Source: an uncultured Oscillospiraceae bacterium (lineage in GTDB: Bacteria > Bacillota > Clostridia > Oscillospirales > Oscillospiraceae). From it: a stretch of 64,000 nt of DNA. The position numbers and the translations under genes are program-made. Within the stretch, counting starts at the first letter, position 1, and the number at the start of each line of letters is the position of its first letter. A model generated the notes under the pieces. It was not told where the DNA came from. It saw nothing but the letters and a program-made list of their open reading frames with translations, and ran no database searches. The stretch is from the NCBI GenBank assembly GCA_934573855.1, contig CAKTMF010000006.1, positions 89,852 to 153,851 on the forward strand, read 5' to 3'. Positions 8,667 through 16,889 of this stretch are shown piece after piece.

Positions 8667-8804
8667 TAAGAGAGGGCTTAAGCCATGCTGTTTGTATTCC
8701 CGCGCCTGCTGCGCGAAAACTTCCGGAACGACCGAATGTAACGCTTCGATCATCCCGCTTACATATAAAAAGATACATTCGACTTATGAAAGGAAGTACA
8801 TATC

Positions 8805-9656
8805 ATGAAAAAGACCATCCGCCTTATCGCCGTTCTGCTGACTCTCGTTCTCGCGCTCTCGCTCACCGCCTGCGGCAGCAAATCCGCCGGTATCACCATC
8901 GCCGTCCCCAACGACACGACCAATGAGGCGCGCGCGCTCCTTCTCCTTCAGGATCAGGGCATTATCAAGCTCAAGGACGGCGCCGGTATCACCGCGACCG
9001 TTATGGACATCGCCGAAAATCCCCACAACATAACCTTCAATGAGGTCGAGGCCGCGCAGCTCCCCAACGTCCTCAAGGACGTCGACTACGCCGTCATCAA
9101 CTCCAACTACGCCATTGCCGCCGGACTCAATCCCGTAAAGAACGCTCTCGCGCTCGAGGGGTCCGCCTCTGCATACGCAAACATCCTCTGCGTCAGGGAA
9201 GGCAATGAGGACGCCCCGCTGGTGAAGGCTCTCGCCGCCGCGCTCCAGAGCCAGAGGGTCGCCGACTTCATCGCCGAGAAGTATGACGGCTCCGTCGTCT
9301 CCGTCGTTGCCGAACCCACCGACGGCTTTGACAGCAGCATTGACTACGCGGCTCTGGCCGGTCAGACCATCTCCGTCGCCGCCTCCCCCGCTCCCCACGC
9401 CGAGATCCTTGCCATTGCCAAGGAAATACTGGCCGAGAAGGACATCACCCTTGACATCCAGGAGTTCAGCGACTATGTGATCCCCAACAACGTCGTCGAG
9501 GACGGCACCGTGGACGCGAACTACTTCCAGCACCTCCCCTACCTTGAGGACTTCAACGCCGAGAACGGCACCCATATCGTTTCCGTCGCCGCCATCCATG
9601 TCGAGCCTCTGGGCATTTACGGCGGCAGGCAGACCTCTCTCGATGCGCTGAAATAA
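8805..9656 (+). CDS. metQ: Methionine-binding lipoprotein MetQ, circularly permuted
   Basis: 283 residues with a lipoprotein signal (lipobox LTAC, Cys23). The mature part carries the two halves of an ordinary MetQ/NlpA protein in reversed order. Residues 28-165 (ITIAVPNDTTNEARALLLLQ ... VREGNEDAPLVKALAAALQS) match the usual second half. After a linker (166-186), residues 187-283 (TISVAASPAPHAEILAIAKE ... ANYFQHLPYLEDFNAENGTH ... HVEPLGIYGGRQTSLDALK) match the usual first half. Motifs of both halves are well kept, so a working binding protein is likely. It leads the metQNI operon with 3 bp to metN. Expected role: capture of methionine outside the membrane. Confidence 0.9.
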   Translation: MKKTIRLIAVLLTLVLALSLTACGSKSAGITIAVPNDTTNEARALLLLQDQGIIKLKDGAGITATVMDIAENPHNITFNEVEAAQLPNVLKDVDYAVINSNYAIAAGLNPVKNALALEGSASAYANILCVREGNEDAPLVKALAAALQSQRVADFIAEKYDGSVVSVVAEPTDGFDSSIDYAALAGQTISVAASPAPHAEILAIAKEILAEKDITLDIQEFSDYVIPNNVVEDGTVDANYFQHLPYLEDFNAENGTHIVSVAAIHVEPLGIYGGRQTSLDALK

Positions 9657-9659
9657 GCC

Positions 9660-10673
9660 ATGATAGAGATAAAAAACCTTTCAAAGACCTTCACTCTGGC
9701 CGACGGCCATGTGGACGCGCTCAAGGATATCACCCTCACCGTTGAGGACGGAGACATATTCGGCATCATCGGCATGAGCGGCGCGGGCAAAAGCACGCTG
9801 GTGCGCTGCATAAACCTCCTCGAGCGCCCCACCTCCGGCACTGTTTCCATCAACGGTCAGGATCTCGGTACGCTCTCCGAGAAGGAGCTGCGCAGGGTAC
9901 GCCGGGACGTGACGATGATCTTTCAGCACTTCAATCTGCTCATGCAGAAAAACTGCCTGAAAAACGTCTGCTTCCCCATGGAGCTGTCCGGCGTGAAGAA
10001 GGCCGAGGCCGAGAAGCGCGCGCTCGAGCTGCTGGAGATAGTCGGACTCCGGGACAAGGCTCTCGCCTATCCCTCGCAGCTCTCCGGCGGACAGCAGCAG
10101 CGCGTCGCCATCGCGAGGGCGCTCGCCACCGACCCGAAGGTGCTGCTCTGCGACGAGGCCACCAGCGCCCTTGACCCCAGCACGACCCACTCGATACTCG
10201 AGCTGCTGCGGGAAATAAACCGCGAGCTCGGCATTACCATCATCATAATCACCCACCAGATGAACGTGGTCGAGAGCATTTGCCGCCATGTCGCCATTCT
10301 GGAAAGCGGCACGATAGTCGAGACGGGCGAGGTCGGCGAGGTCTTTTCCAGCCCGAAGTCCGCCGCGGCGCAGAGTCTGGTGTTCCCCGAGGGAAACTCG
10401 AGCATACTGTGTACCGCCCCGGGCGCGCGGCTCATCAGAGTCGTGTTCAACGGCGCGGACGCCACGGGAACGCCTCTCATCGCCCGCATGGCGACCGAGA
10501 TCGGCGTAGAGGCCAACATCGCCTATGCCTCCACCCGCGGTATCGACGGCAGGACCTACGGCTCCATGCTGCTGAGCGTGACCGACGAAAACGACAACGT
10601 GCGGCGCGCCATTGATTTTCTGACCCGCACGAGCGACGTTATCGCGCAGGAGGTGAATGTGAATGCTCAATGA
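9660..10673 (+). CDS. metN: Methionine ABC transporter ATPase MetN
   Basis: 337 residues. ABC domain: Walker A GMSGAGKST (38-46), Q-loop IFQHFNLL, signature LSGGQQQRVAIARAL (141-155), Walker B VLLCDEATSALD (161-172), H-loop His199. The C-terminal ~80 residues (ARLIRVVFNGADATGTPLIA ...) form the NIL/ACT-like regulatory domain, which in MetN binds methionine and inhibits transport when internal methionine is high. Starts 3 bp after metQ and overlaps metI by 11 bp. Confidence 0.95.
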   Translation: MIEIKNLSKTFTLADGHVDALKDITLTVEDGDIFGIIGMSGAGKSTLVRCINLLERPTSGTVSINGQDLGTLSEKELRRVRRDVTMIFQHFNLLMQKNCLKNVCFPMELSGVKKAEAEKRALELLEIVGLRDKALAYPSQLSGGQQQRVAIARALATDPKVLLCDEATSALDPSTTHSILELLREINRELGITIIIITHQMNVVESICRHVAILESGTIVETGEVGEVFSSPKSAAAQSLVFPEGNSSILCTAPGARLIRVVFNGADATGTPLIARMATEIGVEANIAYASTRGIDGRTYGSMLLSVTDENDNVRRAIDFLTRTSDVIAQEVNVNAQ

Positions 10674-11367
10674 CCTTTTCGCGTCGCAGGCAATTGCCGA
10701 CGCGCTGGAGATCGTCAGGACGCAGTTCGCGCTGGCGCTGTGGGAGACGCTGTACGTCACTCTCGCCGCCACGCTCGCCGCATTCCTCATCGGTCTGCCG
10801 CTTGGCGTGCTGCTGGTCGTGGGTGAGCCGGACGGCCTGCTCCCGCTGCCGAAGTGGCTGCTGCGCTTTCTGAACGTACTGATCAATCTGCTGCGCTCTA
10901 TTCCGTTTCTTATACTGATGATCATGGTGTTCCCGCTCACCCGCCTTATCGTCGGCACGGCGGTCGGCACCACGGCATCCATCGTCCCGCTGAGCATTGC
11001 GGCGTTTCCCTTCGTCTCCCGCCTTGTCGAAAGCAGCCTTAGGGAGATCGACCCCAATATCCTTGAAATGTCCCGCAGCATGGGGGCCTCTCCCATGCAG
11101 ACCATATGCAGGGTCATGCTGCCCGAGGCGCTTCCCTCGCTCGTCTCCAACGGCACCATCGCCGTTACCACCATCCTCGGCTACACTGCCATGAGCGGCA
11201 TAATCGGCGGCGGCGGTCTCGGCAAGATCGCCATCAATTACGGCTACTACCGCTACCAGTATCTGGTAATGCTGCTGGCCGTGATCGTGCTGGTGCTGCT
11301 GGTACAGGTGTTCCAGAGCGTCGGCACACGTCTCTCGCAGAGGCTTGACAAGCGTCTTAAGAAATAA
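10663..11367 (+). CDS. metI: Methionine ABC transporter permease MetI
   Basis: 234 residues, the usual MetI length, with about five membrane helices and the EAA-type coupling loop (EMSRSMGASPMQTICRVMLP) that contacts the ATPase. Overlaps the end of metN by 11 bp, so translation is coupled. Completes the metQNI importer. Confidence 0.95.
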   Translation: MLNDLFASQAIADALEIVRTQFALALWETLYVTLAATLAAFLIGLPLGVLLVVGEPDGLLPLPKWLLRFLNVLINLLRSIPFLILMIMVFPLTRLIVGTAVGTTASIVPLSIAAFPFVSRLVESSLREIDPNILEMSRSMGASPMQTICRVMLPEALPSLVSNGTIAVTTILGYTAMSGIIGGGGLGKIAINYGYYRYQYLVMLLAVIVLVLLVQVFQSVGTRLSQRLDKRLKK

Positions 11368-11371
11368 CGGC

Positions 11372-11411
11372 AACGCCCTCCCGACGTCAAATCAGGAGGG
11401 CGTTATATTTT
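11372..11411 (+). terminator. Terminator of metQNI
   Basis: 10-bp stem (11372-11381 with 11395-11404) followed by ATATTTTC. Confidence 0.8.
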
Positions 11412-11432
11412 CATTCTCCGTCTCGCGGCGCT

Positions 11433-11765
11433 TCATGCGAATACCGTCTGCAGGAGCAGCATATAGACCACCGTTCCCGCCGCGATGGAGACGAGGAAAT
11501 TCTTCTTCCATATGTATATCGCCACGACCGGCGCCGAGGCGATAAGCTCGGGTATGCCATAGGGCCGCTGAACGACGGATATGCTCTTGAAGCAGTACAC
11601 GAGCAGCATGCCCATAATGGCCGCGGGAAGCACGCTGCTCAGATAAACCAGCGTTTTTGGCAGCTCGCGGTTATCCGGAAAGAGAATAAATGGGAGAAAT
11701 CTTATCGCGGCGGTCACTATCACCGCCACCGCCACTATACCTATGCCGTGTATCGTCGTACTCAT
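11433..11765 (-). CDS. azlD: AzlD-type branched-chain amino-acid export subunit
   Basis: 110 residues with three to four membrane helices (IHGIGIVAVAVIVTAAIRFL, VYLSSVLPAAIMGMLLVYCF). Matches the small AzlD/AzlD-like partner of AzlC in length, topology and position. Its ATG shares one base with the azlC stop (TGATG), so the pair is coupled. Expected role: efflux of branched-chain amino acids together with AzlC; the substrate is from family knowledge only. Confidence 0.9.
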   Translation of the reverse strand: MSTTIHGIGIVAVAVIVTAAIRFLPFILFPDNRELPKTLVYLSSVLPAAIMGMLLVYCFKSISVVQRPYGIPELIASAPVVAIYIWKKNFLVSIAAGTVVYMLLLQTVFA

Positions 11766-12484
11766 CACGCCTCGTCCTCCTTCCCTGCGGTCGGCCCTGA
11801 AAGGGCCGGTCTCGCGATCATCAGCGCCGCCGTGATGGCGAGCATTGACGGTATCAGGAACCGCTCCGGCCCGAATATCATCAGGCAGACGAACGAGCAG
11901 CCTATCCCGATCAGGGACGTCGCCCTGCTCTCCTTTTTCATGAGATTGTCCACGACGATCACCATGAAGAGCGCCGTCATGGAGAAGTCCACGCCCGTCG
12001 TGTTTATCGGGACGAGCATACCGAACGCCGAACCCAGCGCGCTCCCCGCGATCCAGTAGAGCTGGTCGAGCAGCGTGATCGACAGGTAGAACCATTTCCT
12101 GTCCACGCCCTCCGGCGGGTCGACGTGCGAGACCACGGAGTACGTCTCGTCGGAAAGGCCAAAGACAAGAAACGGCTTCGCCCTGCCCATATCCCTGTAG
12201 CGTATGAGCATGGATATGCCGTAGAAGAGGTGCCTCACGTTCACCATGAGGGTCATTAGCGCGGTGGTGATAAGGCCCGCTCCGCTCGCCAAAAGGTCGA
12301 TGGCCACAAACTGCATGCTTCCGGCGTATATCGCCACCGACATGCCGAGCGCCCAGAGGATACCGTAGCCCTTGCTCTGCAGCAGCAGACCGAAGCCGAA
12401 GCCCAGTATAAGGTATCCCGCTAATATCGGGAGCGAATATGGTACCGCCGCCTTAACGGCGGCCTTGATCTCTGTCCGTTTCAT
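11765..12484 (-). CDS. azlC: AzlC-type branched-chain amino-acid export permease
   Basis: 239 residues starting at MKRTEIKAAVKAAVPYSLPI. Family signatures present: LAGYLILGFGFGLLLQSKG, YAGSMQFVAIDLLASGA, NVRHLFYGISM and GLSDETYSV. About six membrane helices. The ribosome-binding site is weak (AAGAGA). The 128-bp repeat array begins 37 bp upstream, so the promoter may lie within or beyond it. Confidence 0.92.
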   Translation of the reverse strand: MKRTEIKAAVKAAVPYSLPILAGYLILGFGFGLLLQSKGYGILWALGMSVAIYAGSMQFVAIDLLASGAGLITTALMTLMVNVRHLFYGISMLIRYRDMGRAKPFLVFGLSDETYSVVSHVDPPEGVDRKWFYLSITLLDQLYWIAGSALGSAFGMLVPINTTGVDFSMTALFMVIVVDNLMKKESRATSLIGIGCSFVCLMIFGPERFLIPSMLAITAALMIARPALSGPTAGKEDEA

Positions 12485-12521
12485 AGTGATGTCTCTTTTC
12501 TGAATGTGAGAGGAGTACGGC

Positions 12522-12649
12522 AGCGCCCTTACCTCTAACGCCGACTCAAAGCCCAACGAAGTGGGTTTGAGTCGGAAAGGAAGAAGGAGCTAACATAGTG
12601 CAGTTTTCGCCGTAAGGCGGAAACGGAACGGTGTTTGCTCCCTCTGACG
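12522..12649 (+). repeat. Dispersed two-hairpin repeat, copy A
   Basis: 128 bp, identical base for base to 12739-12866. Contains a stem CCGACTCAAA / TTTGAGTCGG around GCCCAACGAAGTGGG, a purine-rich linker, and a second smaller hairpin built on CGCCGTAAGGCG. Relatives at 12686-12735, 52283-52401 and 52501-52610. Confidence 0.9.
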
Positions 12650-12685
12650 TGGCGGGGTCTGCAAATCTTGAGGACGTAATATAAA

Positions 12686-12735
12686 CCAAATCAAAGCCCA
12701 GCCGTAGGCGGGTTTGATTTGGAAAGGAGGAGCAA
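12686..12735 (+). repeat. Dispersed repeat, truncated variant B
   Basis: Keeps the first hairpin in altered form (stem CCAAATCAAA / TTTGATTTGG, inner part GCCCAGCCGTAGGCGGG) and the purine-rich linker, but the rest of the unit is missing. Confidence 0.75.
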
Positions 12736-12738
12736 GGG

Positions 12739-12866
12739 AGCGCCCTTACCTCTAACGCCGACTCAAAGCCCAACGAAGTGGGTTTGAGTCGGAAAGGAAG
12801 AAGGAGCTAACATAGTGCAGTTTTCGCCGTAAGGCGGAAACGGAACGGTGTTTGCTCCCTCTGACG
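12739..12866 (+). repeat. Dispersed two-hairpin repeat, copy C
   Basis: Exact duplicate of 12522-12649, offset 217 bp. It ends 3 bp from the CCA end of tRNA-Leu. Confidence 0.9.
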
Positions 12867-12869
12867 CGG

Positions 12870-12955
12870 TGGTGCCGGTGACCGGACTCGAACCGGTACG
12901 CTTTTAGGGGCGAGGGATTTTAAGTCCCTTGTGTCTACCATTCCACCACACCGGC
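12870..12955 (-). tRNA. tRNA-Leu (anticodon TAA)
   Basis: 86 nt including an encoded CCA. Acceptor stem GCCGGTG/CACCGGC, anticodon stem AGGGA/TCCCT with loop CTTAAAA (anticodon TAA), class II long variable arm, and a T-loop GGTTCGAGTCC. Directly abuts repeat copy C on its 3' side. Confidence 0.97.
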
Positions 12956-13055
12956 GTGTATATCAATTTATCATTCCGCCGTGGCCGTGTCAAGTCAAAG
13001 CAGGATATGTCCGCGGCATTTTAGGCATTTTCCGCTTTTTTGTATAAAAAGTAGA

Positions 13056-13084
13056 TTTACTTTTCAATTTGCCTGTAGTATAAT
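13056..13084 (+). promoter_or_regulatory. Promoter of the ATP synthase operon
   Basis: TTTACT (13056-13061), 17 bp, TATAAT (13079-13084), 65 bp before atpB. Confidence 0.7.
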
Positions 13085-13148
13085 TCACAGAATATGAGGG
13101 GAGCTAATATTGCTCCTCCCGTCTACTTGCAATCGGAGGTGACAGGTG

Positions 13149-13826
13149 ATGGAGCATGCGTCAAGCGTTCTGTTCAGCATAGGCCCGCTCGAGATAACGA
13201 GTACCGTTACCACAACATGGGCGATCATTCTGGTGCTGACGGTTTTTTCCGCCATCGCTACACACAATTTGAAGGATGTACCCGGCCCGATACAGGCCGC
13301 AGCGGAGTTGGCCGTCGGCAAGCTCCGGGATTATTTTGGGGGTATCCTCGGCCGGAAGCACGCGGAGCGGTATTTCCCGATCTTTGCCACATTCTTCATA
13401 TTTATAATAGTAAGCAACTACTCCGGTCTGCTGCCCGGCATGGGCCATCTGAGCGGTATGGCCGTCCCGACCGCGTGTCTCTCGATCACGGCGGCGCTGG
13501 GCATCGTGGCCTTCTTCACCACCCACACCATCGGCATAAAGGAGCTTGGCGCAAAGGCCTATCTCCTCTCCTTTGCGAAGCCCGTCGCCCTGCTTCTGCC
13601 GCTGAACCTCATCGAGCAGTTCGTCCGTCCGTTCTCGCTGTCCCTGCGTCTGTTCGGCAACCTCTACGGCGAGGAGCAGGTAACGGACAAGCTCTACGAG
13701 ATCTTCCCCATCCTTCTCCCTCTAATCATGCAGGTGCTGAGTCTGCTGTTCTGCATGATACAGGCAATGGTATTTACTATGCTGCTGTCCATCTATGTCT
13801 CCGAGGGCATAGCGACGGAGCATTGA
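13149..13826 (+). CDS. atpB: ATP synthase F0 subunit a
   Basis: 225 residues, five to six membrane helices. Contains the essential rotor-facing Arg in SLSLRLFGNLYGE and the LNLIEQFVRPFS segment before it. ATG at 13149 has GGAGGT (13135-13140) eight bases upstream; the in-frame GTG at 13146 is less well spaced. First gene of the order a-c-b-(b'/delta/alpha)-gamma-beta-epsilon. Provides the ion half-channels. Confidence 0.95.
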   Translation: MEHASSVLFSIGPLEITSTVTTTWAIILVLTVFSAIATHNLKDVPGPIQAAAELAVGKLRDYFGGILGRKHAERYFPIFATFFIFIIVSNYSGLLPGMGHLSGMAVPTACLSITAALGIVAFFTTHTIGIKELGAKAYLLSFAKPVALLLPLNLIEQFVRPFSLSLRLFGNLYGEEQVTDKLYEIFPILLPLIMQVLSLLFCMIQAMVFTMLLSIYVSEGIATEH

Positions 13827-13869
13827 AAATAAAAAGAAAACCCCAAAACATTCTTCGGAGGAAACAGTT

Positions 13870-14088
13870 ATGAGTATCGCACTTGCAGTCGCTATCATGA
13901 TGTCACTTTGCGTTGTCGGCCCCGCGCTGGCACAGGGTCTTGTCGCCTCCAAGGCGCTCGACGCCATCGCCCGTCAGCCCGAAGCCGCCGGAAACATCCG
14001 CTCCACGATGATCCTTGCCCTCGGCCTTATCGAGGCGCTGACCATCTACGGTCTGCTTATCGGCTTCATGCTCGTCGGCAAGATCTGA
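13870..14088 (+). CDS. atpE: ATP synthase F0 subunit c
   Basis: 72 residues, two helices joined by the polar loop ARQPEAAGNIR. The ion-binding Glu lies in LIEALTIYG. Compared with Na+-type c subunits, Pro and Gln of helix 1 (GPALAQG) are kept, but the Ser/Thr normally following the Glu is Ala, which favours proton coupling (inference). Strong Shine-Dalgarno GGAGG upstream, as usual for this high-copy subunit. Confidence 0.95.
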   Translation: MSIALAVAIMMSLCVVGPALAQGLVASKALDAIARQPEAAGNIRSTMILALGLIEALTIYGLLIGFMLVGKI

Positions 14089-14116
14089 GCCGCCTCTTTG
14101 ATCCGAGGTAAGAAGT

Positions 14117-14551
14117 ATGCTGACAATCAACGTATCAGAGGTCGTTCTGACCGTCATCAACTTCTTTCTGCTGTATTACTTACTGAAGCGTTTTCTGTAC
14201 ACCCCGCTCATCCGCTTCATGGACGAGCGTCAGGCCCGCATAGACGCGGGAGCGGCCGTGAAGAAGAAGGCCCTTGACGCCGTACACGAAAGCGAGGCGC
14301 ACATGGACGAGGAGCTGCGGAAGAGCCGTGAGGAGGCGGTGCATATAATCGCCGACGAAAAGCTCTCCGAGGACTCCGTCCACACCGAGCATGTCCGGCA
14401 GCTGCGTGAGAGCAGACGCCGCGCCATGCAGGAGAGCAGGGAGCGTATCGAGACCCTGCGCAATGAGGAGAGCGCGGAGCTTGACGAAAAGCGCGAGGCT
14501 CTTGCCGGGCTTCTCGCCTCGCGGCTCCTCTCCGAGGCAGGAAACAAGTAA
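14117..14551 (+). CDS. atpF: ATP synthase F0 subunit b (stand-alone)
   Basis: 144 residues: one N-terminal membrane helix (VVLTVINFFLLYYLLKRFLY) and a long charged coiled coil rich in Glu, Arg and Lys. Normal b-type peripheral-stalk subunit. A second b-type sequence forms the N-terminus of the next gene, so this organism has two different b chains. Confidence 0.92.
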   Translation: MLTINVSEVVLTVINFFLLYYLLKRFLYTPLIRFMDERQARIDAGAAVKKKALDAVHESEAHMDEELRKSREEAVHIIADEKLSEDSVHTEHVRQLRESRRRAMQESRERIETLRNEESAELDEKREALAGLLASRLLSEAGNK

Positions 14552-14591
14552 CTTCTACCAAAAAACAGCAGAAAGGAGGGGAAACTGACAT

Positions 14592-16829
14592 ATGGGCGGA
14601 TGGAATATCATCTACGCACTTATAAACTTTGTCATACTTGCCGTGGTCCTTTACCTGTTCGGCAAGAAGATAGTCATAAAAATGTACCGCGACCACCGCG
14701 ACAGGATAGCCGCGGGACTCGATCAGGCCAAAAATGCCGACGGCGAGGCGGAAAAGATCTTCAGCGACATCGCCTCCGCCGAGGAGAAGAGCGCCGGAGA
14801 GCGTGAGAGCATAATCGGTGAAGCGCATGCCGCCGCCGATGAGCGCAGCCGCGCCGCCGCCGAAGCCGAGGCGCAGGCCGAGGCCGATATGAAGGCTTCC
14901 GTCCTCGGCGACGAGGAGAGGCTCCGCGCCCAGATGCGCCGTGAGCTTGCCCGCTCCGCCGCAGGCAGCATTACCCGCGAGGCTGCGGAGCTTATACGCA
15001 GCGACAGCGGCGCGGACGGCCGCCTCAGCAAGAAATTTATATCCGATTTCAAGGCTTCGCTCGCCATGACCCCCTGCGACAGCTCACGGCTCTCTGCCGG
15101 CGAAAGACTGCCGGTGAAGATCTCCTCCGTCGGTGTCCTCGGCGACGAGGAGCGGCGCGGGCTGCTCGCTATCATCGAGAGCGTCTACCCTGCCGCCTCG
15201 CTCGACTACACGTTTGTGCAGGATCCCTCCCTTCTGGGCGGTATCCGCGTGAAGATAGGCGACAGCGTCTATGACGGCAGCGCCGCGCACGCTCTCGCGC
15301 GCGTAAAGGAGGCTGTCAAAACGACCGACCTGCGCTCCGAGAGCGCCGCCGAGAGCATCGAGCGTGAGCTTTCCTCCGTGCCTCTCGGGCTGGACAGCTA
15401 CCAGATCGGCCGTGTGACCTCGCTCTCCGACGGTATCTGCCGTGTCAGAGGGCTGAGCGACGTCATGGCCGGCGAGATGGTGCAGTTTGGCGACGAGCTG
15501 TGCGGCATGGTCATGGATCTTGAGAAAAACGACGTCGGCGTGGTCCTTCTGGGCGAGTATGAGAACGTTCAGGAGGGCGACGAGGTGCGCCGCACCGGCC
15601 ATGTCATCGAGGTCCCCGTGGGTGAGTCGCTCATCGGCCGCGTTGTGGACGCGCTTGGCCGTCCCATCGACGACCTCGGCGAGATAAAGGCCGCCGGCGT
15701 TCGCCCCATAGAGAGTCCCGCCCCCGCCGTTATCGACCGCTGCCCCGTGTCCGTCCCCATGCAGACGGGCATAAAGGCCATCGACGCACTCGTACCCATC
15801 GGACGCGGCCAGCGTGAGCTCATCATCGGCGACCGTCAGACCGGCAAGACCTCCATTGCCCTCGACACCATCATCAACCAAAAGGGCAAGGACATGCTCT
15901 GCATTTATGTTGCCATCGGTCAGAAGGAGTCTACGGTCGCGGGCTTTGTTGAGAGCCTGCGCGCTCACGGTGCGATGGACTATACCATCGTCGTCTGCGC
16001 CAACGCAAGCGATCCAGCGCCCATGCTCTACATCGCGCCCTATGCCGGGGCCGCCATGGGCGAGTATTTCATGCATAAGGGCAAGGACGTACTTATTGTT
16101 TACGACGACCTCTCCAAGCAGGCCGTGGCATACCGTGAGATTTCCCTGCTGCTGCACCGTCCCCCCGGACGCGAGGCATACCCCGGAGACGTGTTCTACC
16201 TGCACTCAAGGCTTCTTGAGCGAGCCGCGCGTCTCAGCCCGGAGCAGGGCGGCGGCAGCATGACGGCCCTGCCGATCATCGAGACGCAGGCGGGCGACAT
16301 CTCCGCCTACATTCCGACGAACGTCATCTCCATCACCGACGGTCAGATATTCCTTGAGACCGACCTCTTCGAGTCCGGCGTGCGCCCCGCGGTCAACGTG
16401 GGTCTCTCCGTCTCCCGTGTGGGCGGCAGCGCTCAGCTCGGCGCGATGAAGCAGGTTTCCGGCCGTCTGAGGATGGATCTTGCGCAGTACCGTGAGCTGG
16501 AGGCGTTTTCGCAGTTCGGCTCCGATCTGGACAAGGCTACGCGCGCGGCGCTCCGCCGCGGCGAGCGGATGACGGAGCTGCTCAAGCAGCCCGTGTGCAG
16601 TCCCGTGGACGCACCCGATCAGGTCGTCTCCATCTTTGCCGCGAGCGAGGGCTACACCGACTCCGTGGAGCTGAAGGACATTTCCCGCTTCGAGCGCGAG
16701 CTTGTCGCCTTCGTGACCAAGGAATGGCCCGCTCTTCACGGCATCATTCTCTCCGGCAGAAAGCTGAGCTCCGCAGAGCTTGACCGGCTGCGCGGCCTGA
16801 TCGGTCAGTTTAGCGGCATATTTGTCTGA
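14592..16829 (+). CDS. atpA: Fused ATP synthase b' - delta C-domain - alpha polypeptide
   Basis: 745 residues in one uninterrupted frame. Residues 1-155: a second b subunit (membrane helix [20 protein letters not shown], then coiled coil ending [16 protein letters not shown] ... [11 protein letters not shown]). Residues ~165-243: the delta C-terminal domain ([16 protein letters not shown], then [20 protein letters not shown]), with no six-helix delta N-terminal domain. Residues 244-745: a full 502-residue alpha subunit with Walker-A-type GDRQTGKTS at 413-421, [11 protein letters not shown], and [20 protein letters not shown]. It replaces atpH+atpA in an otherwise standard operon. Because alpha is present three times per F1, a permanent fusion creates a stoichiometry problem; AAAGGAGG at 15305-15312 sits 8 nt before an in-frame ACG (codon 244) where alpha would normally begin. 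Confidence 0.95.
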   Translation: MGGWNIIYALINFVILAVVLYLFGKKIVIKMYRDHRDRIAAGLDQAKNADGEAEKIFSDIASAEEKSAGERESIIGEAHAAADERSRAAAEAEAQAEADMKASVLGDEERLRAQMRRELARSAAGSITREAAELIRSDSGADGRLSKKFISDFKASLAMTPCDSSRLSAGERLPVKISSVGVLGDEERRGLLAIIESVYPAASLDYTFVQDPSLLGGIRVKIGDSVYDGSAAHALARVKEAVKTTDLRSESAAESIERELSSVPLGLDSYQIGRVTSLSDGICRVRGLSDVMAGEMVQFGDELCGMVMDLEKNDVGVVLLGEYENVQEGDEVRRTGHVIEVPVGESLIGRVVDALGRPIDDLGEIKAAGVRPIESPAPAVIDRCPVSVPMQTGIKAIDALVPIGRGQRELIIGDRQTGKTSIALDTIINQKGKDMLCIYVAIGQKESTVAGFVESLRAHGAMDYTIVVCANASDPAPMLYIAPYAGAAMGEYFMHKGKDVLIVYDDLSKQAVAYREISLLLHRPPGREAYPGDVFYLHSRLLERAARLSPEQGGGSMTALPIIETQAGDISAYIPTNVISITDGQIFLETDLFESGVRPAVNVGLSVSRVGGSAQLGAMKQVSGRLRMDLAQYRELEAFSQFGSDLDKATRAALRRGERMTELLKQPVCSPVDAPDQVVSIFAASEGYTDSVELKDISRFERELVAFVTKEWPALHGIILSGRKLSSAELDRLRGLIGQFSGIFV
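15305..15323 (+). promoter_or_regulatory. Internal ribosome-binding site with ACG codon at the alpha boundary
   Basis: AAAGGAGG (15305-15312), 8-base spacer, ACG (15321-15323) in frame, encoding Thr244 of the fusion. Initiation there would make a free 502-residue alpha chain of normal length. ACG is a poor start codon, so this is either a weak internal start or the fossil of the original alpha start (ATG changed to ACG). Confidence 0.5.
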
Positions 16830-16889
16830 TCTTACTTCCCGCCGCCTCCCGCGCGGAGACGGCGGACAAACGGAAAGGGGGCATGAAAA

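Noticed and set aside
8455..8800. S-box (SAM) or Met T-box in the metQ leader
   Set aside because: Neither the GGGTGGTACCGCG-type T-box core nor the S-box core could be found by eye; the Met-rich frame with terminator explains the leader better.
9681..11174. Long minus-strand open frame across metN-metI
   Set aside because: Antisense to two genes with full family motifs; no ribosome-binding site and no recognisable domain.
12522..12866. CRISPR array
   Set aside because: Only two identical units with a 217-bp period and a related truncated copy between; no short regular spacers and no cas genes.
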